DNA of 64,000 nt from [Bacillus] selenitireducens MLS10 (GTDB taxonomy: Bacteria > Bacillota > Bacilli > Bacillales > Salisediminibacteriaceae). Of this stretch, positions 8,816 to 17,257 are shown in pieces; position 1 is the stretch's first letter; the number at the start of each line of letters is the position of its first letter. The notes under the pieces are model-generated. The model had not been told where the DNA came from. It made no database searches and saw nothing but the letters and a program-made list of their open reading frames with translations. The stretch is from assembly GCF_000093085.1 (NCBI RefSeq), contig NC_014219.1:1550001-1614000 (forward strand), given 5' to 3'. The translations under genes were made by a program, and so were the position numbers.

Positions 8816-9844
8816 ATGATTAAAACCGCGATTAATGGCTTTGGCAGAATTGGCAGAATGGTATTCAGGCAGTTGATGGCTGATACAGAAACAGAGGTGG
8901 TGGCAGTCAATGCCACTTACCCTGTTGAAACGCTGGCGCATCTGATCCGTTATGACTCGATTCACGGCACTTGGGATGCGGATATCCGGACAGAGGGACA
9001 AAACCTGATTGTGAATGGCCGGCACGTCCGGGTCTGTCAGGAACGGAATCCGGCCCTGTTGCCATGGGGAGAGCTCGGGATTGACATCGTGGTTGAGGCG
9101 ACAGGCGCTTTTACGGACCGTGACAAGGCAGCCCTTCATCTCGATGCAGGTGCAGACAAAGTGCTGATCACGGCTCCCGGTCAGGACGCGGATCTGACTA
9201 TCGTGATGGGCGTGAATCATTTTGACTATGACCCTTCGGCGCACCGGATCATTTCGAATGCGTCATGCACAACGAACTGTCTTGCGCCTGTGGCAAAGGT
9301 GATTCATGATGCGTTCGGGATTGTCTCCGGTGTAATGACGACGGTGCACTCGTATACGAACGATCAGAAGAACATTGACAATCCACACAAGGATTTACGG
9401 CGCGCGAGAGCCTGTGCGACATCCATCATTCCCACATCGACGGGTGCGGCCAAAGCCATCGGGCTCGTCTTGCCGGAGCTGAAAGGCAAGATGCACGGCA
9501 TGGCCCTCAGGGTGCCGACGCCGAATGTCTCCCTCGTTGATCTGGTCGTGGAGGTGCATATGCCCGTTGACCGGGATCAGGTAAACGGCGCCCTTCGTCA
9601 GGCAGCGGGCACTTCGATGAAAGGCGTCTTGAGCGTCTGTGATGATCCGCTTGTTTCAACGGATTTTAACGGGAACCCGCATTCAAGCATCGTGGACAGC
9701 CTCTCGACGATGGTCATGAACGAACATACGGTCAAAATCCTCTCCTGGTATGACAATGAGTGGGGCTATGCGTCCCGTGTCTGTGATGCGGTTCGCTATA
9801 CGGCAGTTCCTAAAGAGGCCAAAACCGCCACACTCACCATGTAA
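8816..9844 (+). CDS. gapB: NADP-type glyceraldehyde-3-phosphate dehydrogenase GapB (gluconeogenic)
   Basis: Interconverts glyceraldehyde-3-phosphate and 1,3-bisphosphoglycerate; 342 residues. It begins with the nucleotide-binding INGFGRIGRMVFR loop and has the catalytic Cys151 in SNASCTTNC and its histidine partner in TTVHSYTNDQ. The cofactor loop reads VNATYPVETLAHLIRYDSIHG: the Asp found at this turn in NAD-specific glycolytic enzymes is replaced by Asn, as in GapB. The location upstream of nrdR-dnaB-dnaI also matches B. subtilis gapB. It probably serves gluconeogenesis and NADPH supply. Monocistronic, with its own terminator. Confidence 0.93.
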   Translation: MIKTAINGFGRIGRMVFRQLMADTETEVVAVNATYPVETLAHLIRYDSIHGTWDADIRTEGQNLIVNGRHVRVCQERNPALLPWGELGIDIVVEATGAFTDRDKAALHLDAGADKVLITAPGQDADLTIVMGVNHFDYDPSAHRIISNASCTTNCLAPVAKVIHDAFGIVSGVMTTVHSYTNDQKNIDNPHKDLRRARACATSIIPTSTGAAKAIGLVLPELKGKMHGMALRVPTPNVSLVDLVVEVHMPVDRDQVNGALRQAAGTSMKGVLSVCDDPLVSTDFNGNPHSSIVDSLSTMVMNEHTVKILSWYDNEWGYASRVCDAVRYTAVPKEAKTATLTM

Positions 9845-9852
9845 ACCGATCC

Positions 9853-9891
9853 GTCCGGATAAGCAGCGAGTCTGCCGTCCGGATTTTTCTT
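9853..9891 (+). terminator. Terminator after gapB
   Basis: Two self-complementary TCCGGA blocks (9854-9859, 9878-9883) pair outside an inner GCAG/CTGC stem, followed by TTTTTC. Confidence 0.75.
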
Positions 9892-9967
9892 TTGTAATCC
9901 GGGACTGCCAATTGAAGTTCGCAGGTTTTCTTGCTATGCTTATGAGAGAAAAAAGGTGGGGTGAACC

Positions 9968-10381
9968 ATGGGTATAAAGCAGAATTTGAAGAAGATTTTT
10001 TCAACACAGACAGAAACGACGGAAGAGCACCACGACAAACGATTTCAAACCCGGTATTACAAGGCGATGCCGGATAAAGCGATAGAAGAACTGAAGCAGA
10101 TCTTTGAACGGGGGAAAGGTTTTGAGATCAGGGATTACTCGGAAGAACGGGGTGAACTGATCGTCAACGTTAAGCAGGGCAAGCGCGCCCTGATGGTCGT
10201 GACGGTGATTATGGTCCGTCCATACAGAACAGCCATTGATTTTTCCGTGGCAACAGACACGTTTTTGTTTTCGGACTTTGGCTACAGCGGCAAGATGATT
10301 GAGGTTATGTACAGCGAACTTGATCAGCGGTTGACCTATGTCGGCACAGGTCTGGCAAAAGAAATGTCAACCTTTCGCTAA
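9968..10381 (+). CDS. Conserved protein of unknown function, soluble, 137 residues
   Basis: I do not recognise the family with certainty. The product is soluble, with no signal peptide or membrane segment. The N terminus is charged ([22 protein letters not shown]), and the remainder looks like one small alpha/beta domain ([18 protein letters not shown], then strands such as [22 protein letters not shown]). The start follows AAAAAAGGTGGGG. It occupies the slot where B. subtilis carries speD between gapB and nrdR. The 17 bases to nrdR contain no terminator, so it probably belongs to the nrdR-dnaB-dnaI transcript. Confidence 0.7.
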   Translation: MGIKQNLKKIFSTQTETTEEHHDKRFQTRYYKAMPDKAIEELKQIFERGKGFEIRDYSEERGELIVNVKQGKRALMVVTVIMVRPYRTAIDFSVATDTFLFSDFGYSGKMIEVMYSELDQRLTYVGTGLAKEMSTFR

Positions 10382-10398
10382 AGAATGGAGATGAAGTG

Positions 10399-10869
10399 AT
10401 GAAGTGTCCAAAATGCCAGCATAATGGGACACGCGTTCTTGATTCGCGCCCGAGTGATGAGGGACGTGCCATTCGACGGCGCCGGGAATGTGAAGAATGC
10501 GGCTATCGGTATACGACGTTTGAGCGCGTGGAACATACACCGCTTATTGTCGTCAAGAAAGACGGAAACAGGGAAGAATTCAGCCGTGAGAAGCTTCTGA
10601 GGGGACTTGTCCGGGCATGTGAAAAGCGTCCGGTGGCGCTCGAGATTCTCGAGAGGATCACCGAACAGGTCGAGCAGGACCTTCGGAATGCGGGGAAATC
10701 GGAAGTCAGCAGTGAAGAGATTGGCGAGCTTGTCATGTCAGAGCTTGTGGATGTGGATGACGTCGCCTATGTGCGCTTCGCTTCTGTCTACCGTCAGTTT
10801 AAAGATATCAACGTCTTTGTCAACGAGTTAAAAGAAATGGTTGAACGGGAACAGTCGAAGAAATCATGA
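10399..10869 (+). CDS. nrdR: Transcriptional repressor NrdR
   Basis: Zinc-ribbon and ATP-cone repressor of ribonucleotide reductase genes, 156 residues. The N-terminal ribbon reads CPKC ... CEEC within the first 35 residues, with the basic [12 protein letters not shown]-binding segment; the ATP cone follows ([20 protein letters not shown]). I start at the ATG so the protein begins MKCPKC; an adjacent GTG one codon upstream is possible but unnecessary. The gene sits just before dnaB-dnaI, linking nucleotide supply and replication start, as in B. subtilis (ytcG). Confidence 0.95.
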   Translation: MKCPKCQHNGTRVLDSRPSDEGRAIRRRRECEECGYRYTTFERVEHTPLIVVKKDGNREEFSREKLLRGLVRACEKRPVALEILERITEQVEQDLRNAGKSEVSSEEIGELVMSELVDVDDVAYVRFASVYRQFKDINVFVNELKEMVEREQSKKS

Positions 10870-10900
10870 TGAATGGAGCCGGTTGTGCTCCATTTTTTCC
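10870..10900 (+). terminator. Hairpin with T-run between nrdR and dnaB (attenuator-like)
   Basis: ATGGAGC (10873-10879), a 6-7-base loop, GCTCCAT (10886-10892), then TTTTTT. It has the form of a modest intrinsic terminator placed inside an otherwise cotranscribed group, right after the nrdR stop and 35 bases before the dnaB start. Confidence 0.65.
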
Positions 10901-10934
10901 GCGTTCAATAAAGGAAGCAGGAAGTGGTACAGCT

Positions 10935-12380
10935 ATGGAACATCTCGGTAAACTGAATCCTTCATCTCCTTACCAGGCCTTTATGCGTTCAAGACTGGCC
11001 TCGGAGGACATCGAAGTGATGACGCTCCTCTATCAGCCACTGATCGGTTCGACGGCTGTTTCTTTATATTTGACGCTCGCGCACGACGCGCAGCGTTCAC
11101 CCGGCCGTATCGCGGAGCGGACTCACCGCGGGCTGATGATGCTGACGGGGCAGCCTCTCGATGTCTTGTACGGTGAACGGAAGAAGCTTGAGGGGATGGG
11201 GCTTTTGAAGGTCTATAAAAAAACGGATGACGGCGAGCATTATATGATCTACAAGCTCCAGTCACCGCTGACCCCGCATCATTTTTTTCATCACGATATT
11301 TTCCCGGTTTTTCTCTTGAACAAGACGGGCGAACATATATACAAAGATCTCAGGCATCATTTTGCCGTTACGCCTCCGGATGCGACGGGGTATGAAGCGG
11401 AGACGCTGAGGTTTGACGATGTCTTCCGCTCGGTTCATCCGTCAGAGCTGAAGGTGAAATCCGCCGAATCAAAACGGGCGCTGTCCTCGACGGAGCTCTT
11501 ATCGACCGTCACCGAGGCGGAAGAATCCTTTGGCTTTTCGGGGCTGGATTTTGACTACGAAACAATGCTTGACTATCTGCCGCAGTTTACGAGAATGCCA
11601 GCCGTCGAGTCTCAGCTCGTGCAGCGGGAGAACATCCGGCTCATCGAGAATCTGGTGTTTCTCTATCAGCTTGATGCAAAACAGATGGCGGAACTGATCG
11701 GCAAAGTGCTGTTGAACCGTGAGGAGATAGACTTTGTGGAACTGAGGCAGATGGCACGGGAGACGTATCAGCTGAAAGAATCCAGACAGCCCGCGGGACT
11801 TGGACTGACACTGACGCATAAGGATGCGCAGCCCGATTCCCTGAAGACCGTTACAGGAGAGCCGGCCAATGAGTATGAGGAGCGGGTTGCCTATTATGAG
11901 AACAGTTCGCCCCTCGACCAGATATCGGATTTGACCGGCGGGGCGAAGATTTTCGATGGAGACCTGAAGATCATTGATGAACTGATCTTTGATTACGCCC
12001 TGCCGCCAGGTGTCGTGAATGTCCTGATTACGTATCTGTTTCGGGAGAACGATGAGCGTCTCGTCAAAAACCTTGCTTTCAAGATCGCAAACAGCTGGAA
12101 ACGAAAAGGGATTCGCACCGTTCCGCAGGCGATGAAGCAGGCGGTGGCGGATGCGAAACAAAACGAATCCTTTAAGCAGCATGCCAAAACGAAAAAGACG
12201 GACTTTTACAAGAAACCGGATCGTCAGGTGAAGAGTGAACCTGTGCCTGAGTGGATGGAGAATCCGGATTGGAACAAAGAACATGCGACGGAAGATGAGC
12301 TTGATGCAGCCCGTAAAGAAGCGGCGGAAAAGCTCGCACGTCTGAAGAAGAAGTCACGACAAAAAGGGGACGATCGTTGA
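10935..12380 (+). CDS. dnaB: Replication initiation and membrane attachment protein DnaB
   Basis: Firmicute DnaB (not the E. coli helicase), 481 residues; with DnaD and DnaI it loads the replicative helicase at oriC and at stalled forks. There is an N-terminal winged-helix region (SEDIEVMTLLYQPLIGSTAVSLYLTL), and the C-terminal DnaD/DnaB-type helical domain lies near 330-420 (FDYALPPGVVNVLITYLF). The tail is Lys/Asp rich. The ATG at 10935 gives the family's usual N terminus; an earlier in-frame ATG would run through the upstream hairpin and is rejected. The stop overlaps dnaI (TGATG). Confidence 0.93.
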   Translation: MEHLGKLNPSSPYQAFMRSRLASEDIEVMTLLYQPLIGSTAVSLYLTLAHDAQRSPGRIAERTHRGLMMLTGQPLDVLYGERKKLEGMGLLKVYKKTDDGEHYMIYKLQSPLTPHHFFHHDIFPVFLLNKTGEHIYKDLRHHFAVTPPDATGYEAETLRFDDVFRSVHPSELKVKSAESKRALSSTELLSTVTEAEESFGFSGLDFDYETMLDYLPQFTRMPAVESQLVQRENIRLIENLVFLYQLDAKQMAELIGKVLLNREEIDFVELRQMARETYQLKESRQPAGLGLTLTHKDAQPDSLKTVTGEPANEYEERVAYYENSSPLDQISDLTGGAKIFDGDLKIIDELIFDYALPPGVVNVLITYLFRENDERLVKNLAFKIANSWKRKGIRTVPQAMKQAVADAKQNESFKQHAKTKKTDFYKKPDRQVKSEPVPEWMENPDWNKEHATEDELDAARKEAAEKLARLKKKSRQKGDDR

Positions 12381-13321
12381 TGGATCCGATACAGCCAGCC
12401 TTCAAACGCTTCATTGACGGAAACTTTGAAGCGCGGTATGAGGCGCTCAAAAAAGAGACGCTCGAAGACTTCAGGGTACAGTCTTTTCTTGCTGAGCACC
12501 CTGAGTTAAAAAAGCACCTGACTGAAAACCGGATCAATGAACTCTATCAGTATCAGGATCAGCTTGGGAACTGTGACAACTGCCCGGGTCTTGAGGCCTG
12601 CCCCAATCTGATGCAGGGCTATCAGCCAAAACCGACCGTCGTTCGCGGAGATCTCGAACTGACGTATCAGCCCTGTCACCTGAAGCGAAAGGCAGATGAG
12701 CGAAAGCGTCAGGAATCGTTCATCAAAAGCCTGCACATTCCAAAAGAAATGCTCGATGTCCGTTTTGAACATTTCGAACAGGATTCAAAAGCCCGCATGG
12801 ATGCGTTTAATGCAGCTCTGACGTTTGCCGAAACGGTGAACCCGGGCACAAGCAGTGAAGGATTGTATATCTATGGTCCTTTTGGCGTCGGAAAGACCTT
12901 TCTCATCGGAGCGATTGCCAATTATCTTGCCGACGAGGAGATATCCACGATGGTTCTCTACACGCCGGACTTTGTACGGGAACTGAAAAACGGGATCTCT
13001 GACGGGACGTATCAGGAGAAGCTCGAGCGGGTAATGGATGCCCCGGTCCTGATCCTTGATGATTTCGGCGCGGAGACGATGAGCAGCTGGGTACGGGATG
13101 AAGTCATCGGTGCACTTTTGCAGCACCGGATGATGGAGAAATTACCGACGATCTTCACATCGAATCTGAGTATTGACGAACTTGAAGTCCATCTGTCATC
13201 CACACATCAGAAGGGTGTGGAGAAGGTGGATGCCCTGAAGGCACAGCGGATTCTTGAGCGGATCCGCCACCAGAATCAGATCGTTGCGATGAAGGGTGAG
13301 AACAAGCGTCTCAAACGTTGA
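12380..13321 (+). CDS. dnaI: Helicase loader DnaI
   Basis: AAA+ ATPase that delivers the replicative helicase DnaC onto DNA; 313 residues. The N-terminal zinc-containing helicase-binding part has CDNCPGLEACPN, followed by QPCHLKR (about 55-97). The ATPase domain has Walker A in YGPFGVGKTFL and Walker B in VLILDDFGAE, with sensor segment TIFTSNLS. Translationally coupled to dnaB. No convincing terminator follows; the next gene has its own promoter. Confidence 0.95.
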   Translation: MDPIQPAFKRFIDGNFEARYEALKKETLEDFRVQSFLAEHPELKKHLTENRINELYQYQDQLGNCDNCPGLEACPNLMQGYQPKPTVVRGDLELTYQPCHLKRKADERKRQESFIKSLHIPKEMLDVRFEHFEQDSKARMDAFNAALTFAETVNPGTSSEGLYIYGPFGVGKTFLIGAIANYLADEEISTMVLYTPDFVRELKNGISDGTYQEKLERVMDAPVLILDDFGAETMSSWVRDEVIGALLQHRMMEKLPTIFTSNLSIDELEVHLSSTHQKGVEKVDALKAQRILERIRHQNQIVAMKGENKRLKR

Positions 13322-13368
13322 GATTGGAAAATCGAAAGAAATTTAAGCGTTTCCTGCACGTCTTTTTA

Positions 13369-13397
13369 TTGAATATGTTAGGATGGAAGTGTAGATT
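13369..13397 (+). promoter_or_regulatory. Predicted sigma-A promoter of mqnC
   Basis: TTGAAT (13369-13374), 17-base spacer, TAGATT (13392-13397), 27 bases before the start codon. Confidence 0.55.
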
Positions 13398-13424
13398 TTG
13401 TGAATCAGAATGGAGGAAAACAGC

Positions 13425-14531
13425 ATGAGTATAGATCACATTCTTGAACGTGCGCGTCAAGGTGAACGAATCTCAGTTGATGATGCAATCGCACTCTATG
13501 AGAGCGACGAAGTCGAGAAAATGGGTGAAGTGGCCAATGAAATTATGCTGAAATGGCATCCGGAGCCGATCACAACATTTGTGATTGGACGCAATGTCAA
13601 TTATACAAATCTCTGTGACACGTATTGCAGATTCTGTGCCTTTTACCGTCCGCCGAATGCGAAGGACGGGTATGTACTTGATGATGAGGACATTTATCAG
13701 AAAATCCAGGAGACCAAAGATGTCGGGGGTACGGAAATTCTGATGCAGGGCGGGACAAACCCGAATCTGCCGTTTGAGTATTATACCGACCTCTTACGCA
13801 ACATTAAGAAGCGCTTTGACATTACGATGCACTCCTTTTCCCCTGCGGAAATTTATAAGATGGTCGAAGTTTCCGGCAAGTCTCTTGAAGAAGTACTGAT
13901 TGAACTGAAAGAGGCCGGCCTTGACTCCGTTCCCGGCGGTGGTGCCGAGATTCTCGACAACCGGACAAGAAGACGGATCAGCCGTCTGAAGGGAACATGG
14001 GAAGAATGGATTGACTGCATGAAGATGGTCAAGAAAGTCGGCATGCACGGCACAGCGACCATGGTCATCGGCTTCGGTGAAACCTATGAAGAGCGCGCTC
14101 TTCACCTGCAGCGACTGCGTGATGCGCAGGACGATGCAGACTGTTTCCTCGCGTTCATCTCCTGGACATTCCAGCCGGACAACACGGCCATGAAGGGCGA
14201 ACGCGTGACGTCGCGTGAGTATTTGAAGAATACCGCGATTGCCCGAATTTTCCTCGACAATATCGCTAATTTCCAGTCGTCATGGGTAACGATGGGCGCA
14301 GAGATCGGCAAAAAGTCCCTGCATTACGGGATCAACGATTTCGGAAGCACGATGATGGAAGAGAATGTGGTCTCTTCTGCTGGTGCGACACACAAGGTCG
14401 ACACCAATCTGATTCTGCGTCTGATCCGTGAAGCGGGTAAGACACCGGCTCAGCGGGACACGAAGTACAATACCCTGCGAGTCTTCAAGGAAGATGAGAC
14501 CGTGGAGAACGACTTTATCATGCAAAATTGA
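13425..14531 (+). CDS. mqnC: Cyclic dehypoxanthinyl futalosine synthase MqnC
   Basis: Radical SAM enzyme of the futalosine route to menaquinone: it cyclises dehypoxanthine futalosine. The product has 368 residues with the cluster motif C64-x3-C68-x2-C71 (CDTYCRFC), a GGTEILMQGGTNPNLP segment and SVPGGGAEIL, features of the MqnC/MqnE/CofH group. The ATG at 13425 follows GGAGG by 8 bases; an ATG 15 bases upstream would itself contain the ribosome site and is rejected. It occupies the space between dnaI and thrS that holds ytxC in B. subtilis. MqnE is the main alternative, but the early QGERISVDDAIALYES start and overall form favour MqnC. Confidence 0.88.
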   Translation: MSIDHILERARQGERISVDDAIALYESDEVEKMGEVANEIMLKWHPEPITTFVIGRNVNYTNLCDTYCRFCAFYRPPNAKDGYVLDDEDIYQKIQETKDVGGTEILMQGGTNPNLPFEYYTDLLRNIKKRFDITMHSFSPAEIYKMVEVSGKSLEEVLIELKEAGLDSVPGGGAEILDNRTRRRISRLKGTWEEWIDCMKMVKKVGMHGTATMVIGFGETYEERALHLQRLRDAQDDADCFLAFISWTFQPDNTAMKGERVTSREYLKNTAIARIFLDNIANFQSSWVTMGAEIGKKSLHYGINDFGSTMMEENVVSSAGATHKVDTNLILRLIREAGKTPAQRDTKYNTLRVFKEDETVENDFIMQN

Positions 14532-14539
14532 TATTTAGT

Positions 14540-14576
14540 GCAGCCTGGATGGTTTTTCCGGGCTGTTTTTTCGGTC
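14540..14576 (+). terminator. Terminator after mqnC
   Basis: Eight-pair stem CAGCCTGG / CCGGGCTG with loop ATGGTTTTT, followed by TTTTTT. Confidence 0.85.
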
Positions 14577-14616
14577 TCAGAATGGGTGAATCATCGCGCA
14601 TTTGTACAGGACCCTC

Positions 14617-14645
14617 TTGATTTTCTCTTCGACCTCCGCTATACT
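14617..14645 (+). promoter_or_regulatory. Predicted sigma-A promoter of thrS
   Basis: TTGATT (14617-14622), 17-base spacer, TATACT (14640-14645). Transcription from here would include the whole T-box leader. Confidence 0.8.
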
Positions 14646-14654
14646 GATTCTCAG

Positions 14655-14945
14655 CAACAATCCTATTATACATGGATGCATAGAGACAGATACGAACCTG
14701 TTAATTGTTTGCGACCAGAGAGTGAACCCGTTGGCTGGAAGGTTCTCGTGAAGATGATTGGTTTACCCCTGTCTGGCACCGGATCGGAACCGAGTGAAAA
14801 CTCCCAGTAATCTCCGGCGTATCGTTCACGTTACGAACGTAATGAAGCCTGCCGGTATCTGGCAGGAAATAAGGGTGGAACCGCGATCTGATGACTCGTC
14901 CCTTCTGAATGCACGTATTCAGAAGAGGCGGGTCTTTTTTATGTA
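14655..14945 (+). promoter_or_regulatory. T-box leader of thrS (threonine specifier)
   Basis: tRNA-sensing leader that lets transcription proceed when uncharged tRNA-Thr accumulates. The T-box sequence AGGGTGGAACCGCG lies near 14870-14884. The specifier is probably ACC (14765-14767), set just inside the closing stem formed by AGACAG (about 14684) and CTGTCT (about 14768); the AGAGAGTG / GGCTGGAAGG distal segments agree with stem I. The attenuator is the terminator listed next. The leader fills most of the gap between mqnC and thrS; short open frames crossing it are not genes. Confidence 0.9.
14893..14940 (+). terminator. T-box terminator of thrS
   Basis: A long hairpin, GACTCGTCCCTTCTGAAT pairing with ATTCAGAAGAGGCGGGTC around a GCACGT loop, followed by TTTTTT. 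Its 5' arm overlaps the stretch that pairs in the alternative antiterminator. Confidence 0.92.
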
Positions 14946-14984
14946 TTCAACAGGCATGTACAGAAGACAGAAAGGATGATTCAA

Positions 14985-16934
14985 ATGGCAGAACAGGTAA
15001 AACTTACGTTCCCTGACGGTAATGTGAAAGAATTTGAACGGGGCAGCACGATGGAGGATGTGGCCCAGTCCATTTCTCCGGGACTGAAGAAAAATGCGGT
15101 TGCCGGTAAGGTTAATGGCGAGCCGATTGATTTACGGACGCCGATCGAAGAGGACGCGGCCATTGAAATTTTGACTTATGACTCCAAGGAAGGACTCGAG
15201 GTGCTCCGCCACAGTACAGCTCACCTTATGGCTCAGGCTGTCAAGCGGCTGTTTGACGATGTGAAGCTCGGTGTCGGGCCGGTCATTGAAGAAGGATTCT
15301 ATTATGACATTGATATGGAGCATAAGCTGACGCCGGAAGATTTGCCGAAGATCGAAAAAGAAATGAAGAAAATTATTGATGAGAATCACGAAATCACGCG
15401 GGTCGAGGTGCCACGGGAAGAAGCGGTGCGCCGCTATGAGGAGATTGGTGATGATCTGAAGCTCGAACTTCTTGAGGATATCCCGAAAGGTGAACAGATC
15501 AGCATTTATGAGCAGGGCGAATTTTTCGATCTGTGCCGCGGTGTCCATGTACCGCAGACAAGCAAACTGAAAAAATTCAAGCTCCTTACCGTCAACGGTG
15601 CATACTGGCGCGGGGACAGCAATAACAAGATGCTGCAGCGGATCTATGGAACGGCATTCCCGAAACAAAAGGAAGTGGATGACTACCTGCAGCTTCTCGA
15701 AGAGCGCAAAGAACGCGATCACCGCAAGCTCGGAAAAGAGCTGGGCATCTTCGCTGTGAGCCAGAAGGTCGGGCAGGGACTGCCGCTTTGGTTGCCGAAA
15801 GGGGCAACGGTAAGACGTCAGGTGGAGCGTTACATCGTGGATATCGAAGAGCGGCTTGGCTATGATCATGTCTATACGCCGGTACTTGGGAGCGTTGATC
15901 TTTATAAAACCTCGGGACACTGGGATCATTATCAGGATGACATGTTCCCGGTACTGCAGATGGATAATGAAGATCTCGTTCTCCGTCCGATGAACTGCCC
16001 GCACCACATGATGATTTACAAAAACGAAAAGCACAGTTACAGAAATCTGCCGCTCAGAATTGCGGAGCTCGGCACGATGCACCGCCATGAAATGTCCGGC
16101 GCACTCGCCGGCCTGCAGCGTGTCCGTGCCATGACGCTGAATGATGCGCATATCTTCTGCCGTCCTGATCAGTTGAAGGATGAGTTCATCCGTGTTGTGG
16201 AGCTGATTCAGGCTGTGTACAAAGATTTTCAGATAAAGGACTATTACTTCCGGCTTTCCTACAGAGATCCGGAAGACAAAGAGAAATATGTGGACAATGA
16301 CGAGATGTGGGAAAAAGCACAGGCGATGCTGAAGGAAGCCGTTGATGAAATGGGCGTTGAATACATTGAAGCAGACGGGGAGGCGGCCTTCTACGGACCG
16401 AAGCTCGATGTTCAGGTCAAAACCGCCCTCGGAAAAGACGAAACACTCTCAACGGTCCAGCTCGATTTCCACCTGCCAAACCGGTTCGATCTGACGTATA
16501 CTGGTGAAGATGGTAAAGACCACCGACCGGTTGTCATTCACCGTGGTGTTGTTTCCACGATGGAACGGTTCGTTGCCTTCCTGCTTGAGGAGTATAAAGG
16601 TGCATTTCCGACGTGGCTTGCACCGGTGCAGGCTGAGCTGATCCCGGTTAATGATGTCCATCTCGACTATGTGCGTCAAGTGGAGGATGAACTGAAACGT
16701 GCTGGCGTCAGGGTTCACGTGGATGTCCGCAACGAGAAACTCGGGTACAAAATCCGTGAAGCACAGATGCAAAAGGTGCCGTATTTACTGGTACTCGGAG
16801 ATCAGGAGAGAGACAATGCCAGTGTCAACGTCCGCCGATACGGTCAAAAGGACTCTGAAGAGGTCAGCCTTGATGTATTCGTCAAGTCGATCACTGAGGA
16901 TATCCGGACCTATGGAAATCCGGCACAAACGTGA
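14985..16934 (+). CDS. thrS: Threonyl-tRNA synthetase
   Basis: Charges tRNA-Thr; class II synthetase of 649 residues. Order: TGS domain (1-63), editing/SAD domain with [12 protein letters not shown] and the downstream CRGVHVPQT histidine and cysteine, catalytic core with motif 2 ([17 protein letters not shown]) and motif 3 ([20 protein letters not shown]), then the anticodon-binding domain (about 535-649). The zinc ligands are in the MNCPHHM region. I choose the ATG at 14985 (MAEQVKLTF): the AAAGGA site is correctly spaced for it and too close for the ATG at 14976. Expression is set by the T-box. Confidence 0.97.
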   Translation: MAEQVKLTFPDGNVKEFERGSTMEDVAQSISPGLKKNAVAGKVNGEPIDLRTPIEEDAAIEILTYDSKEGLEVLRHSTAHLMAQAVKRLFDDVKLGVGPVIEEGFYYDIDMEHKLTPEDLPKIEKEMKKIIDENHEITRVEVPREEAVRRYEEIGDDLKLELLEDIPKGEQISIYEQGEFFDLCRGVHVPQTSKLKKFKLLTVNGAYWRGDSNNKMLQRIYGTAFPKQKEVDDYLQLLEERKERDHRKLGKELGIFAVSQKVGQGLPLWLPKGATVRRQVERYIVDIEERLGYDHVYTPVLGSVDLYKTSGHWDHYQDDMFPVLQMDNEDLVLRPMNCPHHMMIYKNEKHSYRNLPLRIAELGTMHRHEMSGALAGLQRVRAMTLNDAHIFCRPDQLKDEFIRVVELIQAVYKDFQIKDYYFRLSYRDPEDKEKYVDNDEMWEKAQAMLKEAVDEMGVEYIEADGEAAFYGPKLDVQVKTALGKDETLSTVQLDFHLPNRFDLTYTGEDGKDHRPVVIHRGVVSTMERFVAFLLEEYKGAFPTWLAPVQAELIPVNDVHLDYVRQVEDELKRAGVRVHVDVRNEKLGYKIREAQMQKVPYLLVLGDQERDNASVNVRRYGQKDSEEVSLDVFVKSITEDIRTYGNPAQT

Positions 16935-16960
16935 TGCGGATTGACAATGCTTTATAAATC

Positions 16961-17003
16961 AGCCCGGTACACAGACTCGAACCTGTGTACCGGGTCTTTT
17001 TTG
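16961..17003 (+). terminator. Terminator after thrS
   Basis: A perfect 12-bp stem, CCCGGTACACAG / CTGTGTACCGGG, then TCTTTTTT. Confidence 0.95.
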
Positions 17004-17004
17004 T

Positions 17005-17097
17005 ACTATTGGAATGTTTAACTCCGTTAAAGGATTATCGCATAAGTGCAACTTAGGCTTGTCGCCATTCAAGCGTGGTGACAAGCCTCGTTTTCTT
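17005..17097 (+). repeat. Promoter-hairpin element, copy A
   Basis: About 93 bases, roughly 80% identical to 21308-21399. It holds the inverted repeat TTTAAC-TCC-GTTAAA (17017-17031), a -10-like CATAAG (17041-17046) 18 bases from TTTAAC, then a 13-bp hairpin (17055-17067 pairing with 17076-17088, one G-U) and a T-rich tail TTTTCTTT. It lies directly behind the thrS terminator and about 160 bases before the GGDEF/EAL gene. The rest of the 16935-17257 gap (17098-17257) shows no feature I can support. Function is unknown: promoter with structured leader, attenuated small RNA or small mobile repeat are all possible. Confidence 0.75.
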
Positions 17098-17257
17098 TAC
17101 CATTTTCCTGCTTGTATTTCATACTGATTCTACGTACACTTAATCTAAGTACTGATACAAGGATATTTATTCCAAATGGATTGAGGAAACGGTTGGAACG
17201 GTCCGAAGGAAATGACGGACTGATCAGCTGACAACGGTTCTACAGGGATGTGAGGAT

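Noticed and set aside
13335-13360. TTTAAGCGTTTCCT before mqnC as a cre site
   Set aside because: Three mismatches at specified positions of the consensus.
14538-14979. Overlapping open frames of 73-90 codons
   Set aside because: They lie across the mqnC terminator and the thrS T-box, whose RNA structure explains the sequence.
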